This document shows positions 15,680-24,490 of a DNA stretch of 64,000 bases, piece after piece. Numbering within the stretch: position 1 is the first letter of the stretch; each line of letters begins with the position of its first letter. The DNA comes from Bacteroidaceae bacterium (GTDB lineage: Bacteria > Bacteroidota > Bacteroidia > Bacteroidales > Bacteroidaceae): assembly GCA_030843315.1 (NCBI GenBank), contig JAUUPT010000014.1:1-64000 (forward strand). The letters are read 5' to 3'. The position numbers and the translations under genes were made by a program. The notes below the pieces were generated by a model. That model was not told the origin of the DNA. It ran no database searches and was given only the letters and a program-made list of their open reading frames with translations.

Positions 15680-17269
15680 TTATTCATTAAAGCTTGTATA
15701 AGTCACCTCTATCTTTATCGGAGATTTGACCTGACCGCTTGCATCCTTTTCGGGACCACCTCTGAGCTTGGCATATCCGGGTTTCAAGTCATTCTCTACA
15801 GCTGTTAAAATCGGGTTGTTCTGGTTGGATGTATCATAAGTCACATTCACCGGAATGAGCAATACTTTATCCCAGTCTTTGGTTGCTTCGTCCGTATTCC
15901 AATCATTTTCCCATTTCGCTTCATCCCAAGCGCTGCCGGCTTTCTCTTTCGCGGCTTTCTTGGCTGCTTGCTTTTCGTTGATGCAGGTTGTCACTAAGCG
16001 GGCTATATTGCTGAATGTATATTGATTGGTTGCTATGTTATTGTGCGTTACGGTAAATGATGTAATATTATCCGTGACCTTATTTGTTTCGAAGAAGCTC
16101 TTTAATTCTTTCTTGCGTATCAACAGCACGTTTTTAGGAGCACTCATGCGATATTTAAAGTTACTGTTTCCCTCATCATAATTGGTGAAGGTCATTTTTA
16201 CGGCATTAAGCGTGTCCTTGGATAATTTCTTGTATATCTCATCGTATGGTATGGTAGCTTCGGTGAAGATACCGGCGGGAGACTTGATATAAGTATGTTC
16301 GGTTTCTGCTGCTTTCTGCTTAATCATGTCGGAATTCAAGAACTGATTGGCTTGAATAACTTCTTTGGTAGAGGCAAATACAGTCTGCAAACTATAATAT
16401 AAAGAGTCTGTTCCATCCTTCTTTTTCAGTGCCACACCCGTTGTGTCATCTACCGCGTGGAAACGGAATTGCATTTGTAAATCTACCTGGTCTATGTATA
16501 GGATGGTTCCGTCTGCCTGATCGCATTGAACGTATACACCCTTGAATACCTTGTCGATAAAGGTAGCTGCATCTTTAAAGTATTCCGGATGCTCCCGGTA
16601 TACCTTTAATATTCTGTCTTCACCGAATGTCTTTTTATCCAAGGGGAAGACTATGTTCGGATAGAATGTATATTTGTTATTTTGATCTTTCTCGAATCTT
16701 ACTGAGTCCGGGATGGAAGTATCGTAAGCTGAGTAGGCTTTAAGACCCAGCAGAGACTTGGAATCGAACTTGTTATAATATTCTTCCGGATTGACGTTGG
16801 TGTAGCGGTTTTTATCGAGCTTTTTATCCAATTCGAATAATTTCATACGGCAGGCACTCAGAGAGTCGCCGAACCAGCTCCTGTAAAATACTACTAATTG
16901 GGCGGATACTACACTATCGCCCGCCATGATTCCTGTTCCGGTTTTAGTTTCGGGATCGTATTTATATACTTCCGGAAGAGTAAAGCCGTCTGTACAATTC
17001 AGTTCGGTCATGAAACTGGTTTCGTAGTAACCGAATTCCGGGTCTGTGAATTTCCCTACATACCCGGTGCTGGTTTTGGCATATACGGAATCGATGGCAA
17101 AAGAGCGTGTTGTTACGTCAAAAGTAGTGGTATTTGCAGATATGCCGTCGGAGCCGGGAAGCATTCCCAAACCTAATGAACCGGTGTTATCATCGCATCC
17201 AAAGAAAGCCAGGACTGCAAAAAGCAATGCCCCTATGAATTTTACTTTCCCTATGTATCTTACTTTCAT
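15680..17269 (-). CDS. DUF4270-family lipoprotein
   Basis: A 529-residue protein with a lipoprotein signal (LLFAVLAFFGCDD, Cys about 25). The mature start is GSLGLGMLPGSDGI, and FDVTTRSFAIDSVYAKTSTGYVGKFTDPEFGYYETSFMTEL matches the DUF4270 family seen throughout Bacteroidota. It would be anchored in the outer membrane, facing periplasm or cell surface. Function is unknown. It lies 22 bases after the glycogen synthase-like gene; the order synthase-DUF4270 beside panC is, from memory, widely kept in the phylum. Confidence 0.85.
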   Translation of the reverse strand: MKVRYIGKVKFIGALLFAVLAFFGCDDNTGSLGLGMLPGSDGISANTTTFDVTTRSFAIDSVYAKTSTGYVGKFTDPEFGYYETSFMTELNCTDGFTLPEVYKYDPETKTGTGIMAGDSVVSAQLVVFYRSWFGDSLSACRMKLFELDKKLDKNRYTNVNPEEYYNKFDSKSLLGLKAYSAYDTSIPDSVRFEKDQNNKYTFYPNIVFPLDKKTFGEDRILKVYREHPEYFKDAATFIDKVFKGVYVQCDQADGTILYIDQVDLQMQFRFHAVDDTTGVALKKKDGTDSLYYSLQTVFASTKEVIQANQFLNSDMIKQKAAETEHTYIKSPAGIFTEATIPYDEIYKKLSKDTLNAVKMTFTNYDEGNSNFKYRMSAPKNVLLIRKKELKSFFETNKVTDNITSFTVTHNNIATNQYTFSNIARLVTTCINEKQAAKKAAKEKAGSAWDEAKWENDWNTDEATKDWDKVLLIPVNVTYDTSNQNNPILTAVENDLKPGYAKLRGGPEKDASGQVKSPIKIEVTYTSFNE

Positions 17270-17291
17270 AGTTATAATTGTCTAATCTATT

Positions 17292-18116
17292 TTATTCTTG
17301 TTCTGTTCCCCATACTTTGTCGTAGAAGTCGTTGCAGGCTTCGGCAAAGGTTTCGGGAGATTGGTATTCTAATATCGGTTTACCGATTTCGCGGGCGTAA
17401 TTCAGCACTTCTTCATTGACGTGTTCGCTTTGTTGGATAACGCCGTCGGAGAAGTCCACAGCCAGTTTGCAAAGTGCGGTATAGTCAATCGGGTCTTTCA
17501 ATCCGGCAATATCTTTCTTGGTAATACCTTTCAGCAACAGTTTGCTGGAAAAATCGGAGTGGAAAGAGCCTTTGAAGTCGTCGTCGTAAAGTGAGAACAC
17601 AACTTTGGCGTCTCTGAAAGAAGGTTCGTCCTTATACGCTTTCTTGATGTACAGGGGTGCCAAAGCAGTCATCCAGCCATGGCAGTGGATGATATCCGGA
17701 CACCAGCGCAGTTTCTTTACCGTTTCCAATACGCCCCGGGCATAGAAGATGGCGCGGGCATCGTTGTCTTCATATTCATTGCCGTTCTCGTCGGTGGCCT
17801 GCATGCGGTTTTGGAAGTAATCATCGTTGTCGATGAAATACACCTGCATACGGGCTGACTGGATAGATGCAACTTTAATGATGAGCGGATGGTCGGTGTC
17901 ATCTATAATGAGGTTCATACCGGAGAGGCGTATCACTTCGTGCAGTTGGTTCCTGCGTTCGTTGATATTTCCCCATTTGGGCATAAACGTTCTGATTTCT
18001 CTGCCTTTTTCTTGGATAGCCTGAGGTAGGTTTCTACCTATAAGGGACATCTCGGACTCTGAAACGTAGGGGGTAATCTCTTGTGTAATATATAAAACCT
18101 TGTTCGCCTTTGTCAT
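17292..18116 (-). CDS. Glycogen/starch synthase-like protein, N-terminal domain only
   Basis: A 274-residue protein that corresponds to the GT5 ADP-glucose-binding N-terminal domain: KVLYITQEITPYVSESEMS, RTFMPKWGNINERRNQ, VYFIDNDDYF, CPDIIHCHGWMTALAPLYIK. The C-terminal GT-B domain of true GlgA (about 200 residues more) is missing, and the protein ends cleanly with a normal stop, so this is a stable short form rather than a truncation. The acceptor-loop motif is degenerate (YVSESE rather than KTGGL). Whether it has synthase activity is doubtful without a partner. Confidence 0.85.
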   Translation of the reverse strand: MTKANKVLYITQEITPYVSESEMSLIGRNLPQAIQEKGREIRTFMPKWGNINERRNQLHEVIRLSGMNLIIDDTDHPLIIKVASIQSARMQVYFIDNDDYFQNRMQATDENGNEYEDNDARAIFYARGVLETVKKLRWCPDIIHCHGWMTALAPLYIKKAYKDEPSFRDAKVVFSLYDDDFKGSFHSDFSSKLLLKGITKKDIAGLKDPIDYTALCKLAVDFSDGVIQQSEHVNEEVLNYAREIGKPILEYQSPETFAEACNDFYDKVWGTEQE

Positions 18117-18141
18117 AATAACAATGTTCTCAATTATTCTG

Positions 18142-18149
18142 CAAAGATA
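18142..18149 (-). promoter_or_regulatory. -7 box of the glycogen synthase-like gene
   Basis: Minus-strand TATCTTTG matches TAnnTTTG and lies 26 bases before the start. A TTTG at 18175-18172 is a candidate -33 with a rather long 22-base spacer. Confidence 0.5.
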
Positions 18150-18362
18150 TAAAAAAAATCGCGCAATAAAGCAAATAGGGGCTGTCTATAATTCCTTATG
18201 AATTGTTAACTGCTTGTTATTCAGTACTACATGAGCTAAATGAATTACTACAATGGATACTAAGTTTTGCATTAATTTGCGATATTTCTTCTTTATATGC
18301 TAAATAATGGTTTATTTTGCACCGCTTTTGCGAACAACCAAATTATTATATAACCGATAAAA

Positions 18363-19208
18363 ATGGAAATAGTACATACTATCAAGGACTTGCAAGCCGG
18401 ACTTTCGGCTTTGAGAGCTCAAGGTAAGAAGGTGGGCCTGGTGCCTACGATGGGTGCCTTGCATGCCGGTCATGCTTCACTGGTGAAACGTTGCGTGTCA
18501 GAGAATGATGCTACTGTGGTGAGCGTATTTGTAAATCCGACCCAGTTTAACGATCAGAATGATTTAGTAAAATATCCCCGTACGCTGGAGGCCGATTGCC
18601 GCTTGCTGGAGGAGTGTGGAGCGGCGTATGTCTTTGCCCCTTCGGTAGAAGAGATGTACCCGGAACCTGATACGCGTCAGTTTAGCTATGCCCCCCTGGA
18701 TACGGTGATGGAGGGAGCGTTCCGTCCGGGACATTTCAATGGTGTCTGCCAGATTGTGAGCAAGTTGTTTGATGCCGTGAAGCCGGACCGTGCTTACTTT
18801 GGAGAGAAAGATTTCCAGCAGTTGGCTATCATCCGCGAGATGGTTCGCCAGATGAAGTATCCTTTGGAGATTGTGGGGTGTCCCATTGTTCGCGAAGCCG
18901 ACGGCTTGGCTCTGAGTAGCCGTAATGCCCGTTTATCTGCCGAAGAACGCAAAAATGCTTTAAAAATATCGCAGACTTTGTTTGAAAGTCGTACCTTTGC
19001 GACCTCGCATACGGTGGCCGAGACACAGAAGTTTGTAGAAGATGCCATTGCAGCCGCTCCCGGTTTGCGCCTGGAATACTTTGAACTGGTGGACGGAAAC
19101 ACGTTGCAGAAGATTGCCGATTGGGCAGATACTTCTTATGCAGTGGGCTGTATCACAGTGTTCTGCGGAGAGGTTCGCTTGATTGACAATATCAAGTACA
19201 AAGAGTAA
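18363..19208 (+). CDS. panC: Pantothenate synthetase
   Basis: A 281-residue cytoplasmic enzyme that joins pantoate and beta-alanine using ATP. Motifs: LVPTMGALHAGH (HIGH-type nucleotide site, about 26-37), VSVFVNPTQFN, FGEKDFQQL and the KMSKS-like region LALSSRN. Length is normal. It is followed 22 bases later by panD, so the two supply the coenzyme A precursor together. Confidence 0.97.
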   Translation: MEIVHTIKDLQAGLSALRAQGKKVGLVPTMGALHAGHASLVKRCVSENDATVVSVFVNPTQFNDQNDLVKYPRTLEADCRLLEECGAAYVFAPSVEEMYPEPDTRQFSYAPLDTVMEGAFRPGHFNGVCQIVSKLFDAVKPDRAYFGEKDFQQLAIIREMVRQMKYPLEIVGCPIVREADGLALSSRNARLSAEERKNALKISQTLFESRTFATSHTVAETQKFVEDAIAAAPGLRLEYFELVDGNTLQKIADWADTSYAVGCITVFCGEVRLIDNIKYKE

Positions 19209-19230
19209 TAAACTAAAAAGTACCAACCTT

Positions 19231-19584
19231 ATGATGATTGAAGTGTTGAAGTCGAAAATCCATTGTGCCCGCGTCACGGAAGCCAACCTGAACTATATGG
19301 GAAGCATCACGATTGACGAGGATTTGATGGATGCTGCCAACATGATTGCCGGTGAGAAAGTGTATATTGCCGACAATAATAATGGTGAGCGTTTTGAAAC
19401 CTACATTATTAAGGGTGAGCGTGGTTCGGGTAAGATTTGCCTGAACGGTGCGGCAGCCCGCAAGGTGCAGCCGGATGATATCGTTATCATCATGTCGTAC
19501 GCTTTGATGGATTTTGAAGAAGCCAAGTCGTTCAAGCCGTCGGTGATCTTTCCCGACCCGGTGACGAACAAAGTGGTGAAGTGA
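19231..19584 (+). CDS. panD: Aspartate 1-decarboxylase precursor
   Basis: A 117-residue pyruvoyl enzyme making beta-alanine for panC. The self-cleavage site Gly24-Ser25 is in NYMGSITID, and Lys9 and YALMDFEEA are the usual family positions. The start MMIEVLKSK at 19231 was chosen; an upstream in-frame ATG would overlap panC and add 16 residues outside the family pattern. Confidence 0.96.
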   Translation: MMIEVLKSKIHCARVTEANLNYMGSITIDEDLMDAANMIAGEKVYIADNNNGERFETYIIKGERGSGKICLNGAAARKVQPDDIVIIMSYALMDFEEAKSFKPSVIFPDPVTNKVVK

Positions 19585-19604
19585 TTCTTCATAAAATAAA
19601 GAGG

Positions 19605-19643
19605 AAGCCCTGCTTACAGATGATGTAGGCAGGGCTTTCTTTT
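19605..19643. terminator. Terminator after panD
   Basis: Stem of 9 base pairs (19605-19613 with 19629-19637), extendable within the loop, followed by a T-rich tract. It lies between panD and the convergent fused gene. Confidence 0.85.
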
Positions 19644-19661
19644 GTACTTATAAGTAGTGCG

Positions 19662-21965
19662 TTATTTCTTCAGTTGTTCGTTCATCGCCGCCGCCGCTTT
19701 GCGTCCGTCGCCCATAGCGAGGATTACGGTAGCGCCGCCCCGAACGATGTCACCACCGGCATAAATCGTCGGGATGGACGACTGCATTTGGTCGTTGACG
19801 GCAATCGTTCCCTTACGTCCCAATTCCAGTCCTTTGATGGAGCTCGGCACAATCGGGTTGGGCGATACACCTACACTGACAATGGCAAGGTCGATATCAA
19901 TCGTTTCGGTAGCTCCGGGGATGGGAACGGGGCTGCGACGGCCGGAGGCATCCGGTTCGCCGAGTTCCATCTTTTGCAGAACCACTTGTTTCACTTTGCC
20001 CTGCTCGTCGGCAATGTATTCTATCGGGTTGTGGAGTGTCAGGAACTCAACACCTTCCTCTTTGGCATGCTTCACTTCTTCGATACGTGCCGGCATTTCT
20101 TCTTCCGAACGGCGGTAAATAATCATGGCACGCTCGGCACCCAGGCGGCGTGCGGTGCGTACGGAGTCCATCGCGGTGTTGCCACCACCGATAACGGCTA
20201 CGCGTTTGCCGAAAGGAACGGGCGTATCGGAATCCTCACTGGCGGCATCCATCAGGTTGACGCGGGTCAGGTATTCGTTGGAGGAGAGGATGTTGATGGA
20301 ATTCTCGCCGGGGATATTCATAAAGTTGGGCAATCCGGCGCCGGAAGCAACGAACACGCCTTTGAAGCCTTCTTCTTCCAGTTGCTCCACGCTGATGGTC
20401 TTGCCGATGATGCAGTCCTTGATGAACTTAACGCCCATCCTGGCAAGGTTGTCGATTTCCACATCCACCACTTTGTTGGGCAGACGGAATTCGGGAATAC
20501 CATATTTCAATACACCGCCAATCTCGTGCAGTGCTTCGAACACAGTTACGTCGTAACCATACTTCGCCATATCTCCGGCAAATGACAGACCGGCAGGTCC
20601 CGAGCCGATGACAGCTATCTTGATGCCGTTCTTCTCCTTGATTTCCGGTACGGAGATTTGTCCGCTTTCCCGTTCGTAGTCGGCGGCAAAGCGTTCCAGA
20701 TAACCGATGGCTACCGGCTTCTCGTTCATCTTCAGATGGATACATTTCGATTCGCACTGCTTTTCTTGCGGACAAACACGACCGCAAACGGCGGGCAGCG
20801 CACTGGTTTCTTTCAGTGTCTTGGCAGCTTCGAGGAACTCACCACGCTCTATGTTCTTGATGAAACGGGGGATGTCGATACCTACGGGACAGCCTTCCAT
20901 ACAGCCCGGATTGGCGCAGTCGAGGCAACGCTTGGCTTCTGTCAATGCCTGTGTCTCCGTCAAACCCTGGTTCACTTCTTCCTTGCGGCTGTGTGAGCGG
21001 TATTCGGCATCGAGCTCGTTCATCTCCACGCGGGGGATGGCGGTGCGTTCTTTCGGCTTCATGGCTTTGCGCAGTTCCTGGCGCCATGCGGCGTTGCGGC
21101 TCTTTTCATCTACGATGGTTTCGCCTGTGGCCTGGCAGGTGGTGTCCTGTTCTTCCAGCTTGTGCATTTCTTCGCGCTCTATGCTCTTGAAGGCGCCCAT
21201 GCGCTTCAGCATTTCGTCGAAGTCCACCTGGTGACCGTCGAACTCAGGGCCGTCTACACAGACGAACTTGGTTTTTCCGCCAATCGTGATGCGGCAGGCG
21301 CCGCACATACCTGTGCCGTCCACCATAATCGTATTCAGCGATACGTCTGTGGGTATTTCATATTTCTTCGTCAGCAAACAAACAAATTTCATCATGATGG
21401 CAGGGCCGATAGAGAAGCATTTATCTACCTTCTCGCGCTTGATGACTTCTTCTACGCCTTCCGTCACCAGGCCTTTGCGGCCGTATGAACCGTCGTCGGT
21501 CATGATGATGACTTCGTCGGAGCTTTCGCGCATCTCTTTTTCAAGGATAATCAGTTCTTTGGTACGACCTGCCAGTACGGTGATTACGCGGTTGCCGGCA
21601 GCTTTCAGCGCTTGCACGATGGGGAGCATGGGGGCTACGCCTACGCCACCTCCGGCGCAAACTACCGTACCGAATTTCTCGATATGTGTGGCTTGTCCCA
21701 GCGGGCCTACAACGTCCGTGATGTAGTCGCCTTCGTTCAGTTCGCAGAGGCGGGTAGAGGAAAGCCCGACTTCTTGTACTACCAGAGTGATAGTTCCTTT
21801 TACCGGGTCGGCGCCGGCTATGGTAAGCGGCATGCGTTCGCCTTTTTCGCCTACGCGTACGATAACAAAGTGTCCTGCCTTGCGTGATTTAGCAATCAGC
21901 GGTGCTTCAATAACTAACTTAAAGACCTTTTCTGAAAAGTGTTCTTTGCTAATGATTTTATTCAT
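19662..21965 (-). CDS. Fused PyrK-like / GltD-like NAD(P)H oxidoreductase
   Basis: A 767-residue fusion. Residues 1-280 resemble the electron-transfer subunit of dihydroorotate dehydrogenase B or sulfide dehydrogenase: FAD site with RMPLTIAG, NAD site with VCAGGGVGVAPMLP and a [2Fe-2S] cluster region with Cys221, 224 and 236. Residues 300-767 resemble the glutamate synthase small subunit: [4Fe-4S]-type Cys347-350-355-359 and Cys394-398-404-408, FAD motif GSGPAGLSFAGD (about 456) and NADPH motif GGGNTAMDSVRTARRLG (about 600). No large glutamate synthase or PyrD gene is adjacent. It may act as an NADPH:ferredoxin-type transhydrogenase; this is inference. Confidence 0.9.
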   Translation of the reverse strand: MNKIISKEHFSEKVFKLVIEAPLIAKSRKAGHFVIVRVGEKGERMPLTIAGADPVKGTITLVVQEVGLSSTRLCELNEGDYITDVVGPLGQATHIEKFGTVVCAGGGVGVAPMLPIVQALKAAGNRVITVLAGRTKELIILEKEMRESSDEVIIMTDDGSYGRKGLVTEGVEEVIKREKVDKCFSIGPAIMMKFVCLLTKKYEIPTDVSLNTIMVDGTGMCGACRITIGGKTKFVCVDGPEFDGHQVDFDEMLKRMGAFKSIEREEMHKLEEQDTTCQATGETIVDEKSRNAAWRQELRKAMKPKERTAIPRVEMNELDAEYRSHSRKEEVNQGLTETQALTEAKRCLDCANPGCMEGCPVGIDIPRFIKNIERGEFLEAAKTLKETSALPAVCGRVCPQEKQCESKCIHLKMNEKPVAIGYLERFAADYERESGQISVPEIKEKNGIKIAVIGSGPAGLSFAGDMAKYGYDVTVFEALHEIGGVLKYGIPEFRLPNKVVDVEIDNLARMGVKFIKDCIIGKTISVEQLEEEGFKGVFVASGAGLPNFMNIPGENSINILSSNEYLTRVNLMDAASEDSDTPVPFGKRVAVIGGGNTAMDSVRTARRLGAERAMIIYRRSEEEMPARIEEVKHAKEEGVEFLTLHNPIEYIADEQGKVKQVVLQKMELGEPDASGRRSPVPIPGATETIDIDLAIVSVGVSPNPIVPSSIKGLELGRKGTIAVNDQMQSSIPTIYAGGDIVRGGATVILAMGDGRKAAAAMNEQLKK

Positions 21966-22021
21966 TATCTAATAATTTTGTTGGTATAATTACGTAATTA
22001 CTTTCAGTTTGTTACAGTTTG

Positions 22022-22029
22022 CAAAGATA
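22022..22029 (-). promoter_or_regulatory. -7 box of the fused oxidoreductase gene
   Basis: Minus-strand TATCTTTG fits TAnnTTTG, 56 bases before the start. The -33 element is unclear. Confidence 0.45.
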
Positions 22030-22104
22030 CAGGTTATTTCGTAAATAAGAAAGAATGTTTCTTGATAAATATATTGGCAGTAGGCATTATTTATATAAAA
22101 CCTT

Positions 22105-22249
22105 TGCAGTGACACAGCAAAAGTGTGGCAGCATCACTGCAAAATAGCTGCAGCGTCGCTGCAAAAGGTTTGCAGCGCTACTGCATAAGGTTTGCAGCGC
22201 CACTGCAAAGTATCTGCAGCAACTCTGCAAAGGGTCTGCAGCAATGAGC
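22105..22249. repeat. 22-bp tandem repeat, about 6.5 copies
   Basis: Units begin at about 22105, 22126, 22149, 22171, 22193, 22215 and 22237 (the last partial). The core is TGCAGCG, four or five variable bases, CTGCAAA and a variable GGTT-like end. Four consecutive units are exactly 22 bases; the first two are 21 and 23. Each unit is an imperfect palindrome (TGCAG/CTGCA), so it can fold on either strand. It lies in the 378-base gap between two divergent genes; 22 is not a multiple of three and no ORF uses it. Confidence 0.88.
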
Positions 22250-22293
22250 ATATCATCCGTTTGTCACCGGTTGCCTTCCCTTCGTCACTATAA

Positions 22294-22325
22294 TTTGTCC
22301 GCTTTGATTCCCTTGTCTACTTTTG
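22294..22325 (+). promoter_or_regulatory. Promoter of the outer-membrane barrel/LytS/LytTR operon
   Basis: TTTG at 22294-22297 and TACTTTTG at 22318-22325, 20 bases apart. Transcription would start near 22332, so translation must start at the ATG at 22344. Confidence 0.65.
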
Positions 22326-22343
22326 AAACAAAAAACAGAGACT

Positions 22344-24485
22344 ATGCGTATAAAAGTATTTTTGGGAATTATCTTCTTAGGTATGCCCTTGGAGGGCAGG
22401 GCACAGCAGGACACTATCGCCGACCAGCGTTTAGGGGAAGTTGTGGTAACTGCCAAACTTCCGTTGGTGGAGATGTCCGCCGGAAAGACCACTTACCGGA
22501 TGGATGCATCTATCACTCAAAGCACCGGCAGTCTTTACGATGTGCTTTCTTCTTTGCCGGGAGTAATAGTGGACTCCAAAGGCGGCATTCTGCTGAATGG
22601 AAAGAGTGGGGTGCAGGTGCTGATGGACGGCAAACCGACTTATTTGTCCGGTGAAGAACTGGTAAACTTGTTGCGTTCCACTCCCGCCACGAATGCCGAT
22701 AAGATAGATCTTATCACCCAACCTTCCGCGCGCTATGAAGCGGCAGGAAGTACAGGCATGATTGACATCCGTACCCGTAAGATAAAGCTGCACGGCATGA
22801 ATCTCGCCCTGAACGGCAACGGCACTCTCGGTCGCTCGGGTGGCGGCGGATATGGCAGCGCTTCCATAAACCTGCGGCAGGATAAGTTTAATTTCTTTCT
22901 GACCTATTCCTATTATCTGGGAAATCAGACGATAGACATGGATATCGACCGTGCCTTCAATGGAGATGGACGGATGCGGCAATCCTCTTACCGGCGGCGG
23001 AGTACCCATTCGCATTATCTTCGTGGCGGTTGCGACTTTTACATCAACCCGCACACAGTGTGGGGCGTGACGTTGAATGGCAACTTATCCGACAGAACCG
23101 AAAATGCGGATATGCTCATCGAAACGCAAGGAGCGGGAAGACCGGAGACGACTGATGGGCATCTGGATAACGACTGGAACAACTTCTCTGCCGGAACTAA
23201 CTTCACGCATCGTCTCAGGAGAGACGGGGGCGAAATTTCTGCTGCTTTTGACTATTTCAGCTATGACCGTTCGGAGCTCCAGCACATACATTATTCCAAA
23301 CCCGATACGTTGAAGGGAGATATGCAGGGACGCATCCATATCTATGCCGGACAAGCGGATGTGACTTATCCGCTGAACGAACAATGGAAACTGCAAGGCG
23401 GGGGTAAATCCGCTTTCGTAAAGATAGACAATGATGCCGGTTACCTGCGTCCGGTGCCGTCGGGCTGGCAGGCGGACGGTTCGCTCGGTTCCCGTTTTGT
23501 TTACGATGAGAATATCAATGCCGCATACCTGCAAGCCGGTTATGAGCATCGTCGCCTGAAGTTCTCGGTAGGATTGAGGTTGGAGCATACTTGTGTACAC
23601 GGCGAATTGAGTGGGAACACCGTGCAGCGTGATTCGTCGTTCACGACGAACTATGTACATCTGTTTCCCACCTGTTCCGTGCAGTATGGGCTGGAGCGTG
23701 GAAGTGCTTTTCAGCTTTCTTACAGCCGGCGCATTACCCGTCCCAATTACCAGGACTTGAATCCTTTTACCTATATCTTCGACGACTATACGCACGAGGG
23801 TGGTAATACCCGTCTGCGCCCGTCATTCTCGGACAACATCGAGCTGGCTTATGTACACCATGAATGGCTGCAAGCCGTCCTTTTCTTCTCGCACACTGAC
23901 GATGCTATTATGAAAACCTATCAGACTCAAGAAGACTTGCGTATCTATGTCACTCCCGAGAATCTTGCCGCCTATGTGCAGACCGGGCTGCGCATTCATG
24001 CCGCTAATCTTTCGCTGGCATCCTGGTGGAAGATGCACTTGACGGCTATCGGACTCTATAACCGTTATCGTTGGACGGAGCAAGGTGAGAGAATGAGGAA
24101 CAATCTGCTTACTCCCCTTGTCAGCAGTATGAGCCAGTTTACGTTTACACCTGCCTGGTCGGCAGAACTGTCGGCAAACTATCGGGGCAGGATGGCTTAC
24201 GGACAGGCTACCGTACATCCGACATTGGAAGTGAATGCCGGCATTCAGAAGAAGATATTACGTGGTAAAGGAACTGTCAGCTTGTTTGCCAAAGATATTT
24301 TCGGAACCAATAATGAGTGGGTGGATATACGGGCGGTTGGTACCAAGGCATATGTGGATTCGCATGGTGATAGCAGTCAGCGTGTGATAGGTATTGCTTT
24401 TTCGTGGCGTTTCCAAAAGGGGAGTGAAGTGAAAGAAAGCAGACGGAAAAATGGGTTGGATGAAACAAAAAGAGTAAATTTGTAA
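22344..24485 (+). CDS. TonB-dependent receptor-like outer-membrane beta-barrel protein
   Basis: A 713-residue protein with a signal peptide (cleavage near GRAQQDT). The mature protein goes straight into a plug domain (LGEVVVTAKLPLVE, YDVLSSLPGVIVDSKGGILLNGKSGVQVLMDGKP, about 30-150), without the carboxypeptidase-like repeat found in SusC proteins. A large barrel follows (OMP_b-brl_3 type, many alternating aromatic strands). Unusually it ends TKRVNL rather than in an aromatic residue. The next gene starts 5 bases later. Substrate unknown. Confidence 0.85.
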   Translation: MRIKVFLGIIFLGMPLEGRAQQDTIADQRLGEVVVTAKLPLVEMSAGKTTYRMDASITQSTGSLYDVLSSLPGVIVDSKGGILLNGKSGVQVLMDGKPTYLSGEELVNLLRSTPATNADKIDLITQPSARYEAAGSTGMIDIRTRKIKLHGMNLALNGNGTLGRSGGGGYGSASINLRQDKFNFFLTYSYYLGNQTIDMDIDRAFNGDGRMRQSSYRRRSTHSHYLRGGCDFYINPHTVWGVTLNGNLSDRTENADMLIETQGAGRPETTDGHLDNDWNNFSAGTNFTHRLRRDGGEISAAFDYFSYDRSELQHIHYSKPDTLKGDMQGRIHIYAGQADVTYPLNEQWKLQGGGKSAFVKIDNDAGYLRPVPSGWQADGSLGSRFVYDENINAAYLQAGYEHRRLKFSVGLRLEHTCVHGELSGNTVQRDSSFTTNYVHLFPTCSVQYGLERGSAFQLSYSRRITRPNYQDLNPFTYIFDDYTHEGGNTRLRPSFSDNIELAYVHHEWLQAVLFFSHTDDAIMKTYQTQEDLRIYVTPENLAAYVQTGLRIHAANLSLASWWKMHLTAIGLYNRYRWTEQGERMRNNLLTPLVSSMSQFTFTPAWSAELSANYRGRMAYGQATVHPTLEVNAGIQKKILRGKGTVSLFAKDIFGTNNEWVDIRAVGTKAYVDSHGDSSQRVIGIAFSWRFQKGSEVKESRRKNGLDETKRVNL

Positions 24486-24490
24486 AACCT

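Noticed and set aside
17292..18116. Truncated glgA pseudogene
   Set aside because: The end is clean, codon use is normal, and the short form is common beside DUF4270 in this phylum; a real short protein is more likely.
22105..22249. CRISPR array
   Set aside because: The units follow each other directly with no unique spacers, and there are no cas genes nearby.
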